From assembly GCA_021775355.1 (NCBI GenBank), contig JAJFHZ010000013.1, forward strand, positions 124,001 through 188,000: a DNA stretch of 64,000 nt, written 5' to 3'. The DNA is from Amylibacter sp. GTDB taxonomy: Bacteria > Pseudomonadota > Alphaproteobacteria > Rhodobacterales > Rhodobacteraceae. Made by a program: the position numbers and the translations under genes. Shown piece after piece: positions 36,687 to 44,672 of the stretch (the stretch's first letter is position 1; each line of letters begins with the position of its first letter). The notes under the pieces were generated by a model. The model was not told the DNA's origin. It searched no databases and worked only from the letters and a program-made list of their open reading frames with translations.

Positions 36687-37262
36687 TTATCTGCAACGCA
36701 CCCCTTTGAGTGAGATTGCACGTTCGATATTTGACATAATCGTATATGTCTCTGCTCGAGCTTCGTTGAGAGCAACCACAGTTTTTGCGGCATAAACACG
36801 CGTTGCATTTGCCGCATCATCTGCTTCCAGTTCGTGAAGAACTTCATAACCTGCGCTCACGATTTTGTTGGTGTTTTGTCTTAAATCGTCATATCGAGCC
36901 GCTATAGATTCAAATGTGGCCAAGCGGCGAATGGATTTGTCGAGATTACTCAAAACAGTCTCATTCTTGTCAGTCGCTTTGCGTAATCCACCCAAAGGTC
37001 CGTAAAAACCGCTAGGGTCGTTGTAAAGCTCCAAAGTATGGACACCAGTTGCAATGTCGACGATGGCATCTGCCTGTGACAGTGATAAAAAATTCATTGT
37101 ATTCTCAACTTGACGTAACACGCTAATCGTTTTCACCATGTCTGCAATTTTTCGCACATCGCAGTCTTCATTTGCTGATGTTGGTGTGACGCCAACTGCC
37201 CAAACGAATATCGTCAACATCAAAAATGAATACTTGAAGTTCATAACAGTTCGGCTTTGCAT
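36687..37262 (-). CDS. Secreted protein of unknown function
   Basis: 191 residues. A signal peptide (FLMLTIFVWAVGVTPTSA, cut near NED) is followed by a mostly helical periplasmic domain with cysteines near both ends (EDCDVRK, KGVRCR). Start at 37262 supported by AGGA seven bases upstream. Not recognised. It precedes the NTF2-like and GFA genes on the same strand with a 28-base gap and is probably in their operon. Confidence 0.65.
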   Translation of the reverse strand: MQSRTVMNFKYSFLMLTIFVWAVGVTPTSANEDCDVRKIADMVKTISVLRQVENTMNFLSLSQADAIVDIATGVHTLELYNDPSGFYGPLGGLRKATDKNETVLSNLDKSIRRLATFESIAARYDDLRQNTNKIVSAGYEVLHELEADDAANATRVYAAKTVVALNEARAETYTIMSNIERAISLKGVRCR

Positions 37263-37792
37263 AATTGGTCCTATCGGAATGCAGCATTGTTATCTTTATA
37301 TGTTATCAAAGGTTTATTGTCACTAAAGCTGGTCTACAGTGACTGGAAGTTAAAAGTACCAATGCCTCTTTCGATGGAAATGAGGTTGGCTCCGCGATGC
37401 CATGCTTTGTCTTGCAATTGTATTTTTTGTAACTTCAACGAAAACGTAGTTGATCAGAATTGCTCATCAACTATCCAACACGCGGCACGGCTTACAACGT
37501 AACTTTGGCTCTAAGCAGACATCTGACTATTTCTATAAATTCATATTAGGTAATCGGTATTTCCAATCATGGAAATTTATCCGTTTCCGAATTAGTAAAT
37601 ATAATAATATGTATTTTCACAAAAATCTGCTTAATTCGTTCGTAATTTATTCGTAATCCATTCGTAAAAATATTTTTTACAAAACCAACATGTTGAAAAT
37701 ATTGGAATATTTGGAAAGGTTTTAAAGTATTATTATTATTACATTTCAGAAATAGTAACTAAAATGTAATAATAACAATTACTTACGCAGTA
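37263..37792. other. Very A/T-rich region outside the island border
   Basis: 530 bases, no gene. It contains three TTCGTAA copies exactly 11 bases apart (37639, 37650, 37661) and ends at the tRNA-like left border of the island. Confidence 0.45.
37639..37668. repeat. Three TTCGTAA iterons with an 11-bp period
   Basis: TTCGTAAT at 37639 and 37650, TTCGTAAA at 37661. The spacing of one helical turn suits cooperative protein binding on one face of DNA. They lie about 125 bases from the island border. Confidence 0.6.
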
Positions 37793-37899
37793 TGGTACCG
37801 AGGCCACACTCACATTTAGATGTTAACATATTATCTTATATAAGTAATATAAATATGATTTTTCATCATACCCCCAAATGTACCCCTAAACAGTTGTAG
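37793..37899. repeat. Putative left attachment region of the island (attL/attR-like)
   Basis: TGGTACCGAGGCCACACTC (37793-37811) is an imperfect copy of the tRNA-Leu 3' end at 48707-48727 (TGGTACCCGAGGCCGGACTC). About 57 bases further in, a block starting ATACCCCC (37868-37875) aligns with the block at 48574-48604 beside the P4-type integrase, including the later TACCC-TAAAC-GTT words. Both copies face the same way, as in direct repeats flanking an integrated element. Confidence 0.65.
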
Positions 37900-37907
37900 A
37901 ATTGGGC

Positions 37908-38330
37908 CTACTCTTGGTATAAATGCCTTTGAAACCCCACAAACGCTTTTGCAACAACTTCCGGCCCACCCAGTTCCGCTGCCCCTTCGGTGGCAGAGCG
38001 GTATTTCAACTCTAGCAAATCCGGCAATTTCTTACGATCCAATTCACCAATCCCATCACTAACATACGCATCCAGCACAAACTCTAAAAATGCTGCAAGC
38101 TTGCCCTCATACTCGGATATGACCTTTCCCCGACCACTTACCGCACAGCTTTCACGTGTGACTGGATTAGAGGCATAGGCAATATAAGCCAATACATCAA
38201 AAAGATCGCTTTTTTCGGCATCCATAAGTTCTCTGATCTTGGTCAGTATATCCACGCCATAACCACGCTCGGCAAGTTCGTTGCATCTGGTCGCCTTCGT
38301 ATTGCCAAGGATGGAACAATAACCATTGGG
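37908..38330 (-). pseudogene. C-terminal remnant of a type I restriction endonuclease subunit (HsdR)
   Basis: The frame reads about 140 codons to the stop at 37908, with RELMDAEKSDLFDVLAYIAY, AAFLEFVLDAYVSDGIGELD and KAFVGFQRHLYQ, the C-terminal helical domain of HsdR proteins. The frame stays open upstream (ATRCNELAERGYGVDILTKI) to about 38330, but there is no motor or nuclease domain and no hsdM or hsdS nearby. It is the surviving tail of a restriction system, directly inside the left border of the island. Confidence 0.82.
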
Positions 38331-38795
38331 TCTAGAGGTGCCTAATGGGGCGGCATATCACTTTATGATTGCTCGCATGTGAAGACACCAAGCACAAGCC
38401 AGATAAATTCGTGCATGCGTTGCGTGGTTGTGATGCGGAAGGTTGGAATCCTGCTGTCTAGACTTACGCTAACGGTCTGGACCTGTCGAGGAAGCATTCC
38501 CCCTAAGCCCAAGCCTGATACATGAGCGGGGGGCAAGGTTGCATTTGCCGATGGACAGTTGCACCATCCTTCACTTGTCGAGGCCGAATTGTTTTTCGGA
38601 GTTTCACATGACTGTCTGACATCAGCGCCTACGGATCAGATTATGTGGGCATTATTGATAGTGCGGGGCAAAGCGAAATCTACTTGCAACTTAGGTCAGA
38701 TATGCTTGATTTGTTAACCTAATATAAGGGGCGCTTGCGGCAGAAGGTTACATGCTAGGGGTGGCATCGCAATTGTTCTGTAAGCCCCTGTGCAT
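38331..38795. other. Degenerate island DNA
   Basis: About 465 bases. Both strands show interrupted, coding-like stretches but no intact frame and nothing I can identify. Probably debris of deleted genes. Confidence 0.35.
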
Positions 38796-39992
38796 TTACA
38801 GAATAAAGCCACCTTTTTCGCGCTTTAGGGTATGATTTTTAATAGGTAGATGGGTTGTTATTGCAACGTGGAAAAGCTGATTCCGACTACGACATCCTAA
38901 TTTAGATAAAACCGATTTTACCTGCTGGCGCACAGTGTTTATTGAAACATTGCGTTGTTCGGCAATTGCATTGGTTGACATACCTGAAAGCAATAAATTA
39001 CAGATTCCTGTTTCGGCAGGTGTCAGCAATTTCATGGCATCTATCCCATCAGAAGAAAGACTGCCGCTTTTTGCAGGGTCAATCAAAAACAATAAGGCAA
39101 ATGGAAAATTAATGTCGGTTTCATTATCGCTATCCGTGAGTGCATGTGCTTTGAGGAAATAGGGTGCTTCACCTGACCGTCTTGGTATGTTGAGTGTTAA
39201 GGCTTTCTTTTCATGCAAGCTTTTTTGTGGGTGACATGCTTGCTGAACCAGATTTGAAAACGCACGGGCAATCTCTGGTTTCGAGAAACCAATTCGACCG
39301 TCTTTGAAAAGCTCGACACCATCCTTTTCCGCCAAAACATCGCTTGCATAAGCGTTGGAATATAGCAGCATGCCCGTTTCATCTACAAGAACTGCACCGA
39401 AAGCCAGAAAATCCAAAGCCATGAGCCGAGCTCCGAAATGATGTTTAAGGGTTTCGAATGCGCGATACGTGTTTAAGGATTTGGCGATGATTGGCAGAAC
39501 GAGTTTCATATCGTGAAATACTTTTTGGGGCACGTTTTGCATATTTGTAACGGAATGCAATATAAGCGTGTCGAGCCATGGCCCTGACTTGTTCAGTTTT
39601 GAGGCAAGGCGACTTTGAATGCCTGCCTCTTCCTGCATAAAATCACGCATACTAGAATAGGGCAGTTTAGCATCAGAAGCGAACCCAAGAATATCTGCTT
39701 CTGTATACAATATTTGCGGTGCCTTGGTTGCCAGCGCATTATAGGCAGGTAAATCATCGGTATCATCCGCTTCAAGAAAGCGCTTGGTTACAAAGGAGCC
39801 GTCTGATCTTAAATATCTTGATTCAAAAGGTTGCGGGCGATCATGAGCATGTAAGGGAAAGGCAAATATCATCGAAGACCGCAGCGAGTAAGTTTCTGTA
39901 AGCAAATCGGTCAATTCATTCCAACCTTCGGGCTGGTTGATCGCATCAATGCTTTTTCCAATAATCGCTAATATATCTTGCAATATCACCAT
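38796..39992 (-). CDS. LuxR-type HTH transcriptional regulator
   Basis: About 398 residues. The C-terminal LuxR DNA-binding domain is clear: LTPAETGICNLLLSGMSTNA, then INTVRQQVKSVLSKLGCRSR. The long N-terminal part includes a PAS-like stretch around FLAFGAVLVDETGMLLYSNA. No autoinducer-binding domain of the usual kind is recognisable. The start is uncertain: AGGA touches the ATG at 39992, while a TTG nine bases further in has better spacing. It is the only complete regulator of its type in the island. Confidence 0.82.
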   Translation of the reverse strand: MVILQDILAIIGKSIDAINQPEGWNELTDLLTETYSLRSSMIFAFPLHAHDRPQPFESRYLRSDGSFVTKRFLEADDTDDLPAYNALATKAPQILYTEADILGFASDAKLPYSSMRDFMQEEAGIQSRLASKLNKSGPWLDTLILHSVTNMQNVPQKVFHDMKLVLPIIAKSLNTYRAFETLKHHFGARLMALDFLAFGAVLVDETGMLLYSNAYASDVLAEKDGVELFKDGRIGFSKPEIARAFSNLVQQACHPQKSLHEKKALTLNIPRRSGEAPYFLKAHALTDSDNETDINFPFALLFLIDPAKSGSLSSDGIDAMKLLTPAETGICNLLLSGMSTNAIAEQRNVSINTVRQQVKSVLSKLGCRSRNQLFHVAITTHLPIKNHTLKREKGGFIL

Positions 39993-40232
39993 TCCTAAAA
40001 TGTATTTTATAATAATAAGGTAATACAATAACGTAAAATTTTCAAAATAATTTTTTCAAATACTATTTAGCCCTGCTTTGCACATGAAATTAATGCGTAG
40101 AAAAAAGACATAACATGTCGAGCATTATCCATTTGGGGCATGACGCGGTTTGCACGTCTCGATTTAATGAAATTAACTGAGTGGTCGTTTTATGGTAACG
40201 GACCTTGAACACATTAGAGCCCAGAGGTCATG

Positions 40233-40784
40233 ATGAAGCCCCTTTTAAAAGTTTTGACTCTTTCCTTTTTATTGTCTGCATGTACTACAACCACGACCGG
40301 CGTAGGAGTAAACTCAGGGGCATCGCCTTCTAATCCCTCTAGCGATCCGGCAAAAAACCCGCTTTGCAATGATGAATACGTAAATTCGAAGACTAACTAT
40401 TATCATTTCCCTTATGGTGTATCAGAGAGTGAGAACCGAAATGCCATCAAGGAATATACTAATTCGATAGCAATTTTGCAGCAGGCACAAAGGGAATGTG
40501 GACACCGTAGATGGGCATCTAAAATTAAAAATTATAGAGAGAATATTACTAACGAAAAAGATAGCATGCGCTCAAGCCCTTCTTCACCTACAGGAGGCGC
40601 AGATATAGGTAATATTCTCCTCGGTATCGGCGCTGCTGCTGCGATCCTCTCCAAAAAATCCGGCGGAAGTCCATCTAGAGGCGTGCCGAAGTCTGGTAGT
40701 GTGCCGAACTGCCGCCCAATTGATGCCACATGCATTAAAAGTGACCCAAAATACCAGCAATGCATGGCGCTACCTCGTTGTTGA
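40233..40784 (+). CDS. Lipoprotein of unknown function
   Basis: 183 residues. Lipobox LLSAC ends the signal sequence (MKPLLKVLTLSFLLSAC); then a Thr/Ser/Pro-rich linker, a helical part, a hydrophobic Gly/Ala stretch (GNILLGIGAAAAILS) and a cysteine-rich end (PNCRPIDATC, QCMALPRC). GAGG lies five bases before the ATG at 40233. Not recognised. Outer-membrane or periplasmic location is likely. Confidence 0.7.
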   Translation: MKPLLKVLTLSFLLSACTTTTTGVGVNSGASPSNPSSDPAKNPLCNDEYVNSKTNYYHFPYGVSESENRNAIKEYTNSIAILQQAQRECGHRRWASKIKNYRENITNEKDSMRSSPSSPTGGADIGNILLGIGAAAAILSKKSGGSPSRGVPKSGSVPNCRPIDATCIKSDPKYQQCMALPRC

Positions 40785-41093
40785 ATGGGCAAGCCTAGGT
40801 ATATTAATTTTTTTCACGGCTTTGAAAACACCCTAATAAATACGCCCCTTTCATGAAGTGTCGTGTGTGTTCAAAACATGATCATCCGATAGTGGCCAAA
40901 TACGTCCCATCAATTTATATTAATTCACGTACTGACAGCTTGTGCTGTATCGTTTGCAACATTTGTGATTTCAATTTGCATGACAATTGCCGCCATTTTG
41001 GCTTACAAAATATACGATAGATCCGAAAAGCAGAAACAGCCTGAAAGCGATTTGAGTGCTAAATCTACCGTTAAACTGAAAGCGTCCTACTGG
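40785..41093 (+). other. Degenerate stretch with a possible truncated membrane gene
   Basis: 309 bases. From an ATG at 40980 a frame reads MTIAAILAYKIYDRSEKQ, preceded in frame by a hydrophobic run without a start codon, and it runs on through the IS66 scar to a stop near 41133. It may be the broken 5' part of a gene cut by the IS66-derived DNA. Not identified. Confidence 0.3.
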
Positions 41094-41250
41094 TCATTCA
41101 TCCGCGCGATAATTCCAGGGCATCAGCTCATCTAGCCTGTTGGTTTTGTGATCTGCGATGCGTTCCAGAACCCATGTGAGCCATGCCTGTGGATCGACCT
41201 TGTTCAGTTTGGCTGTTTCAATCAGGGTGAAGGCGATAGCCATGGAAATT
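41094..41250 (-). mobile_element. IS66-family transposase C-terminal remnant
   Basis: About 50 codons matching the end of IS66 Tnp[22 protein letters not shown], then [18 protein letters not shown]. The rest of the transposase, its accessory genes and inverted repeats are missing. It ends where a methyltransferase-like frame on the other strand begins (about 41252). Confidence 0.85.
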
Positions 41251-41251
41251 C

Positions 41252-41482
41252 GTTCGCCACCCATTTTATGTCTCATACATTATTTTTTGGTTCGCCGCTC
41301 TTATTGGAACTAAACATATCCTGTCAGGAGTAGTCTTTCTATCTTTATCAGCAATATACATTTACCTAGCATTTGAGGAAGAGAAAGCGCTACAGCAAGG
41401 GGAAAATCACTATGAATATAGGTCATACAGGGAAAAAATGGGATTCATGTTTCCCAAAGTACTGAAAACACAAAAACCATGA
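41252..41482 (+). pseudogene. C-terminal fragment of an isoprenylcysteine carboxyl methyltransferase-like gene
   Basis: The frame reads [19 protein letters not shown], a hydrophobic helix, then FEEEKALQQGENHYEYRSYR and MGFMFPKV. The R-H-P-x-Y motif followed by E-E...Y..Y and a final F-x-P is the C-terminal signature of ICMT/PEMT-type membrane methyltransferases. No start codon; the 5' part was lost at the junction with the IS66 remnant. The stop overlaps the ATG of the following gene (ATGA), showing the two were once translationally coupled. Confidence 0.7.
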
Positions 41483-42036
41483 TCTCCGAAAACTTATGTA
41501 TAACGAAAGTAACGCAACACATTGATTTTCAAATGGTTGGATCACTTCGATATAGATGCTATAGGTCTAACGGATTAATACCAGTGTGCGATAGCAATGT
41601 ATTCCTTGACGAGTATGATGCTGCAAAAGGTTCACGCACCTATGCTGTTTGGTATGAAGAAAAACTCGTTAGCTCAATAAGAATGCATGTATTGAACAAA
41701 CAACATGCTAGTTCGGCAACATTTTCTGCATTCCCCGACCTCATAGAGCCTTTGTTATCCGAGGGGCTCACCGTCGTCGATGGTGCTAGGTTCGTCGTTG
41801 ATAACGACCTGAGGGATGGAAGACGTACGATTGCCCGAAGAACTCTTGATATAGCCTCACAAGTGGCGGAAGAAGAAAATGCTGATTTCGGTGTGGCAGC
41901 GGTTCAGATGAGCCACATAGCGTTCTATCAACGCGCAGGTGGTTTTAAACTCTTGTCCGAGCCAAGGGGATATTGCGGCCTTGATACAGAGCTTGCATTA
42001 GTAGGTGTGAATTTTGGGAGCCATGATGATGAATAA
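41479..42036 (+). CDS. FeeM-like N-acyl amino acid synthase / GNAT-type acyltransferase
   Basis: 185 residues. The core pattern LRYRCYRSNGLIP, FLDEYDAAKGSRTYAVWYE, LVSSIRMHVL and VVDGARFVVDN matches the autoinducer-synthase/FeeM branch of the GNAT fold, which joins acyl chains from acyl-ACP or acyl-CoA to amines. The start is set by the ATGA overlap with the methyltransferase-like fragment, and its end overlaps a small membrane peptide gene. The facing gene is an alpha-oxoamine synthase, so acyl-derived chemistry is likely. The exact product is unknown. Confidence 0.72.
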   Translation: MISENLCITKVTQHIDFQMVGSLRYRCYRSNGLIPVCDSNVFLDEYDAAKGSRTYAVWYEEKLVSSIRMHVLNKQHASSATFSAFPDLIEPLLSEGLTVVDGARFVVDNDLRDGRRTIARRTLDIASQVAEEENADFGVAAVQMSHIAFYQRAGGFKLLSEPRGYCGLDTELALVGVNFGSHDDE

Positions 42037-42139
42037 TCGCAGAAAATACCTGATTGTACTCGCTGTTTCCGTCCTTCTATTCGTAGTCCTTGCGGTTTAT
42101 CAGGTGTACCTTTTCTACTTCACCCCATTCTTTAAGTAA
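42026..42139 (+). CDS. 37-residue single-pass membrane peptide
   Basis: Reads MMNNRRKYLIVLAVSVLLFV and on through a hydrophobic helix to a C-terminal FYFTPFFK: a basic N-terminus and one membrane segment. It overlaps the end of the acyltransferase gene (three consecutive ATG codons at 42023, 42026 and 42029) with GGGAG just upstream, so it is probably translated by coupling. Function unknown; it could anchor or help the acyltransferase. Confidence 0.6.
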   Translation: MMNNRRKYLIVLAVSVLLFVVLAVYQVYLFYFTPFFK

Positions 42140-42168
42140 GCTTGCTTAAATGAGCACTTGGAGCGGCA

Positions 42169-43458
42169 TTAAACCGCGACAAGTCCAAGTTCCTTCAAAG
42201 CCATATCTCGGGCAGAGGATGCAATATCAACGAATTTTTTTATTTGCTCTTCTGAGTGATTAGCCATTACCTGCAAGCGCCAGCGGCAAGTGTTTTTAGA
42301 AACAGCGGGGTATTCAACCAAGTTAACAATCCCCCCATTCTCGAGTGTATGCTTCGTAATCAGGCGGGATATTCCATTGCTCCCCAAAACAATTGGAACG
42401 ATGGCACTCTCTTTGCCGAGGACTTCAAATCCACGCTCCCGCATCATTGATCGCATCAGAACTATGTTCTTCATCAAATTACGACGAAGTACGGCACCCT
42501 CATCTGAGTCCAGAATATCAAAGCACTTTGCTACGGTCGTAGCATTAACTGGAGACATTGCATTCGAAAAAGTGTGAGGTCCGCAAGTGTACCGAATGCC
42601 TAACTTTAGCTCGGTGGCGTTGGTTGCTACGAAGCCACCATTGGAAGCGAACGTCTTGGAAAATGATCCCATCAGAACGTCTGGGCAGCCTATGAAGTCT
42701 TGGATTTCTAGGTATCCACGCCCTCGATCACCAATTGCACCAAGATCGTGAGCACAGTCCACGATTAAAGTGGCGTCGTATTCCCTGCAAATTTCCTGTA
42801 ATTTAGGGATTTTTGGAACATCTGAGTCCATGCTGAACGTGGACTCGGTGACAACAATAATCGAGTTCTTGCTATCTTTGTCGCGGATGCGTTTTAAACG
42901 GCGCTCCACACCTTCGTTAGAAAGATGAGGGAATACGTGAACATTCTTGGTCGCCGCCCTTGCTCCTTCATGGAGACAAGCATGAGCGAGAAGATCGATA
43001 ACAACGTGATCGTTAGGCCGCGCTAAGGTGCGAATAATACCGTATCCTGCGCTCCAACCAGTTGGAAACAAGGTGCAATCTTTGTAACCAGTAAAAGCAG
43101 CAATTTTTTTTTCAAGGTTTACAGAAGCTTGAGTATTCCCCATGAGAGCAGCTGATCCAGCACTGTGTACACCGTACTTATCTATTGCGTCATTAGCAGC
43201 TCGAATAATTTCTGGATGCGTTGATAGGTTTAGGTATTCCTGTGATGCGAAGTTGATACCTTTGTACTGATCACCTTTGCGCCCGTGTGTGACAATCTCA
43301 GGCGCGATTTTCGTGGACGTGTACTTCGAATATGGGTCGATACCGTGTTCATATCGCGCGTCAAGCCAATCCGTGAGAGGTCGAAACCGCTTTAATGCAT
43401 TTGCCGTATCGTTATCCAAATGTTGTGGCACAGTGCCTGACAGAACATATTCATCCAT
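42169..43458 (-). CDS. Alpha-oxoamine synthase-like PLP enzyme
   Basis: 429 residues. These enzymes condense an amino acid with an acyl thioester and release CO2 (BioF, Kbl, HemA, serine palmitoyltransferase, CqsA). The PLP Lys268 is in MGSFSKTFASNGGFVA, most like serine palmitoyltransferase; Asp234 and His237 are in LIVDCAHDLGAIGDRGRG; GVHSAGSAALMGNTQ is the glycine-rich substrate loop. It converges with the acyltransferase and peptide genes. The substrate is not determined; a lipid amino-ketone product is possible. Confidence 0.85.
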   Translation of the reverse strand: MDEYVLSGTVPQHLDNDTANALKRFRPLTDWLDARYEHGIDPYSKYTSTKIAPEIVTHGRKGDQYKGINFASQEYLNLSTHPEIIRAANDAIDKYGVHSAGSAALMGNTQASVNLEKKIAAFTGYKDCTLFPTGWSAGYGIIRTLARPNDHVVIDLLAHACLHEGARAATKNVHVFPHLSNEGVERRLKRIRDKDSKNSIIVVTESTFSMDSDVPKIPKLQEICREYDATLIVDCAHDLGAIGDRGRGYLEIQDFIGCPDVLMGSFSKTFASNGGFVATNATELKLGIRYTCGPHTFSNAMSPVNATTVAKCFDILDSDEGAVLRRNLMKNIVLMRSMMRERGFEVLGKESAIVPIVLGSNGISRLITKHTLENGGIVNLVEYPAVSKNTCRWRLQVMANHSEEQIKKFVDIASSARDMALKELGLVAV

Positions 43459-43636
43459 ACTATTTATCCGTTTGCACTCCAGTAATTACATATAATCTTT
43501 GGCGACCTTGGGGTGGGCTGCTAGGCGGGAAGCTTCAACATAAATGCTTGGTGATTTCATATGTTCAGCACGGCAGGACAATCTATATGCATCGAACAAG
43601 GGAAGGCCGTAAGTATTTACTAACAGAACCACTGTT

Positions 43637-44017
43637 TTAAAATATCTTACCCGATTTAAGGTCAGTAACTTTCATTTTACGCTTTTTGCCATAAAAGACC
43701 TGGTAGAATTCCTGATCATTTATTTTTAGAAGCTGTAAGCATTCTTTATTGCCAAACAATTTTAATTTGTAACAAACTTTACCTTTTTTTGAAGCTTTCC
43801 AAGTTGTCGTTTCTTGCTTCCCTTCCCATTGGGCAATCATTTTGCCATTTTTTTCAAAGTAAAAATAATTATTATCACCTGATAGTGGATATGACTTACC
43901 AGATAGCAAAGCAGTAATTTCTGCCTTAGACATAGGCTTGGCACTTTCAGCATAAGACGAACTAGTGAAAAATATAAAACTCATTAAAGTGACGATAAAT
44001 AACTTAATATACTTCAT
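43637..44017 (-). CDS. Small secreted protein, DUF995-like
   Basis: 126 residues. Signal peptide (KLFIVTLMSFIFFTSSSYA, cut near ESA), then LLSGKSYPLSGDNNYFYFEK, GKMIAQWEGKQETTTW, KKGKVCYKLKLFGNKECLQL with paired Cys, and a Lys-rich end. The arrangement (GKxY, an aromatic strand with Trp, Cys pair) recalls DUF995. GGAGG lies six bases before the ATG at 44017. Low GC and Lys-rich, unlike the core genome. Confidence 0.65.
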   Translation of the reverse strand: MKYIKLFIVTLMSFIFFTSSSYAESAKPMSKAEITALLSGKSYPLSGDNNYFYFEKNGKMIAQWEGKQETTTWKASKKGKVCYKLKLFGNKECLQLLKINDQEFYQVFYGKKRKMKVTDLKSGKIF

Positions 44018-44243
44018 TTTAACCTCCAATGTGAACTAACAGGTGATGTGTCAAACCCATTCACGTATCTTTGACGATCTTCTCCGACGTCGTGCGCCGT
44101 GTTACGGATTACAAAAACAACATAGTGTTTTCCCTTATTATCCCAATGATCCAATGGTTTTTAGCCAATCGTATGAATACCCCGAACCAGATGGAACTTT
44201 ACATACTACCTACGAGATTACATGACCCATTTAGTATATAAGC

Positions 44244-44477
44244 TTAGAATGTAATCAAAAATTCTCGGTAATATGTTAGCGTCAGATTGTTTACTAATAA
44301 TGTCGGTAGCTCAACTGGATGCATTTTGCGCATCGTGCGAGAGCATTCGACATCAATAGTCGTTTCATATTTTTGCCCATCAACTGGCCTGACATGAATA
44401 CGCGAAAACTTTCCTCCTTTAATAGCCGAGTACGTTTCAACTATAACTTGATTGTATATTTTCCAAGGTTCGCTCAT
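44244..44477 (-). CDS. Small hypothetical protein
   Basis: 77 residues (MSEPWKIYNQVIVETYSAIK), with no signal peptide, membrane segment or recognised motif. The upstream GAAAG is a weak ribosome binding site. It lies alone between the DUF995-like gene and the nested integrase; it may be real island cargo or an old fragment. Confidence 0.4.
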   Translation of the reverse strand: MSEPWKIYNQVIVETYSAIKGGKFSRIHVRPVDGQKYETTIDVECSRTMRKMHPVELPTLLVNNLTLTYYREFLITF

Positions 44478-44672
44478 TTTAATTCTTTCGATCAATTATT
44501 TGCTTCTTAAGCTTTAAATATGCATTAGCTGCTATAGGCGTTTTTTGAAATGCTCAAGGCCCACCCACATATTTTCACAACATATCAGCAAGGCTTTGAA
44601 AATTTGTTCAAACATATGCGTTCCTTATTCAACTGGTATGAAGATCGCGCAAAAGTTGCGGGAACGAAAGGG

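Noticed and set aside
37639..37668. Possible CRISPR-like repeats
   Set aside because: Repeats of 7-8 bases at 11-base spacing with no spacers of proper length and no cas genes.
37793..37811. A second tRNA-Leu gene at the left border
   Set aside because: Only the acceptor/T-arm end is matched, with mismatches; no anticodon or D arm follows.
44043..44225. 60-codon plus-strand frame before the small hypothetical gene
   Set aside because: No ribosome binding site, no recognisable protein features, A/T-rich island DNA.
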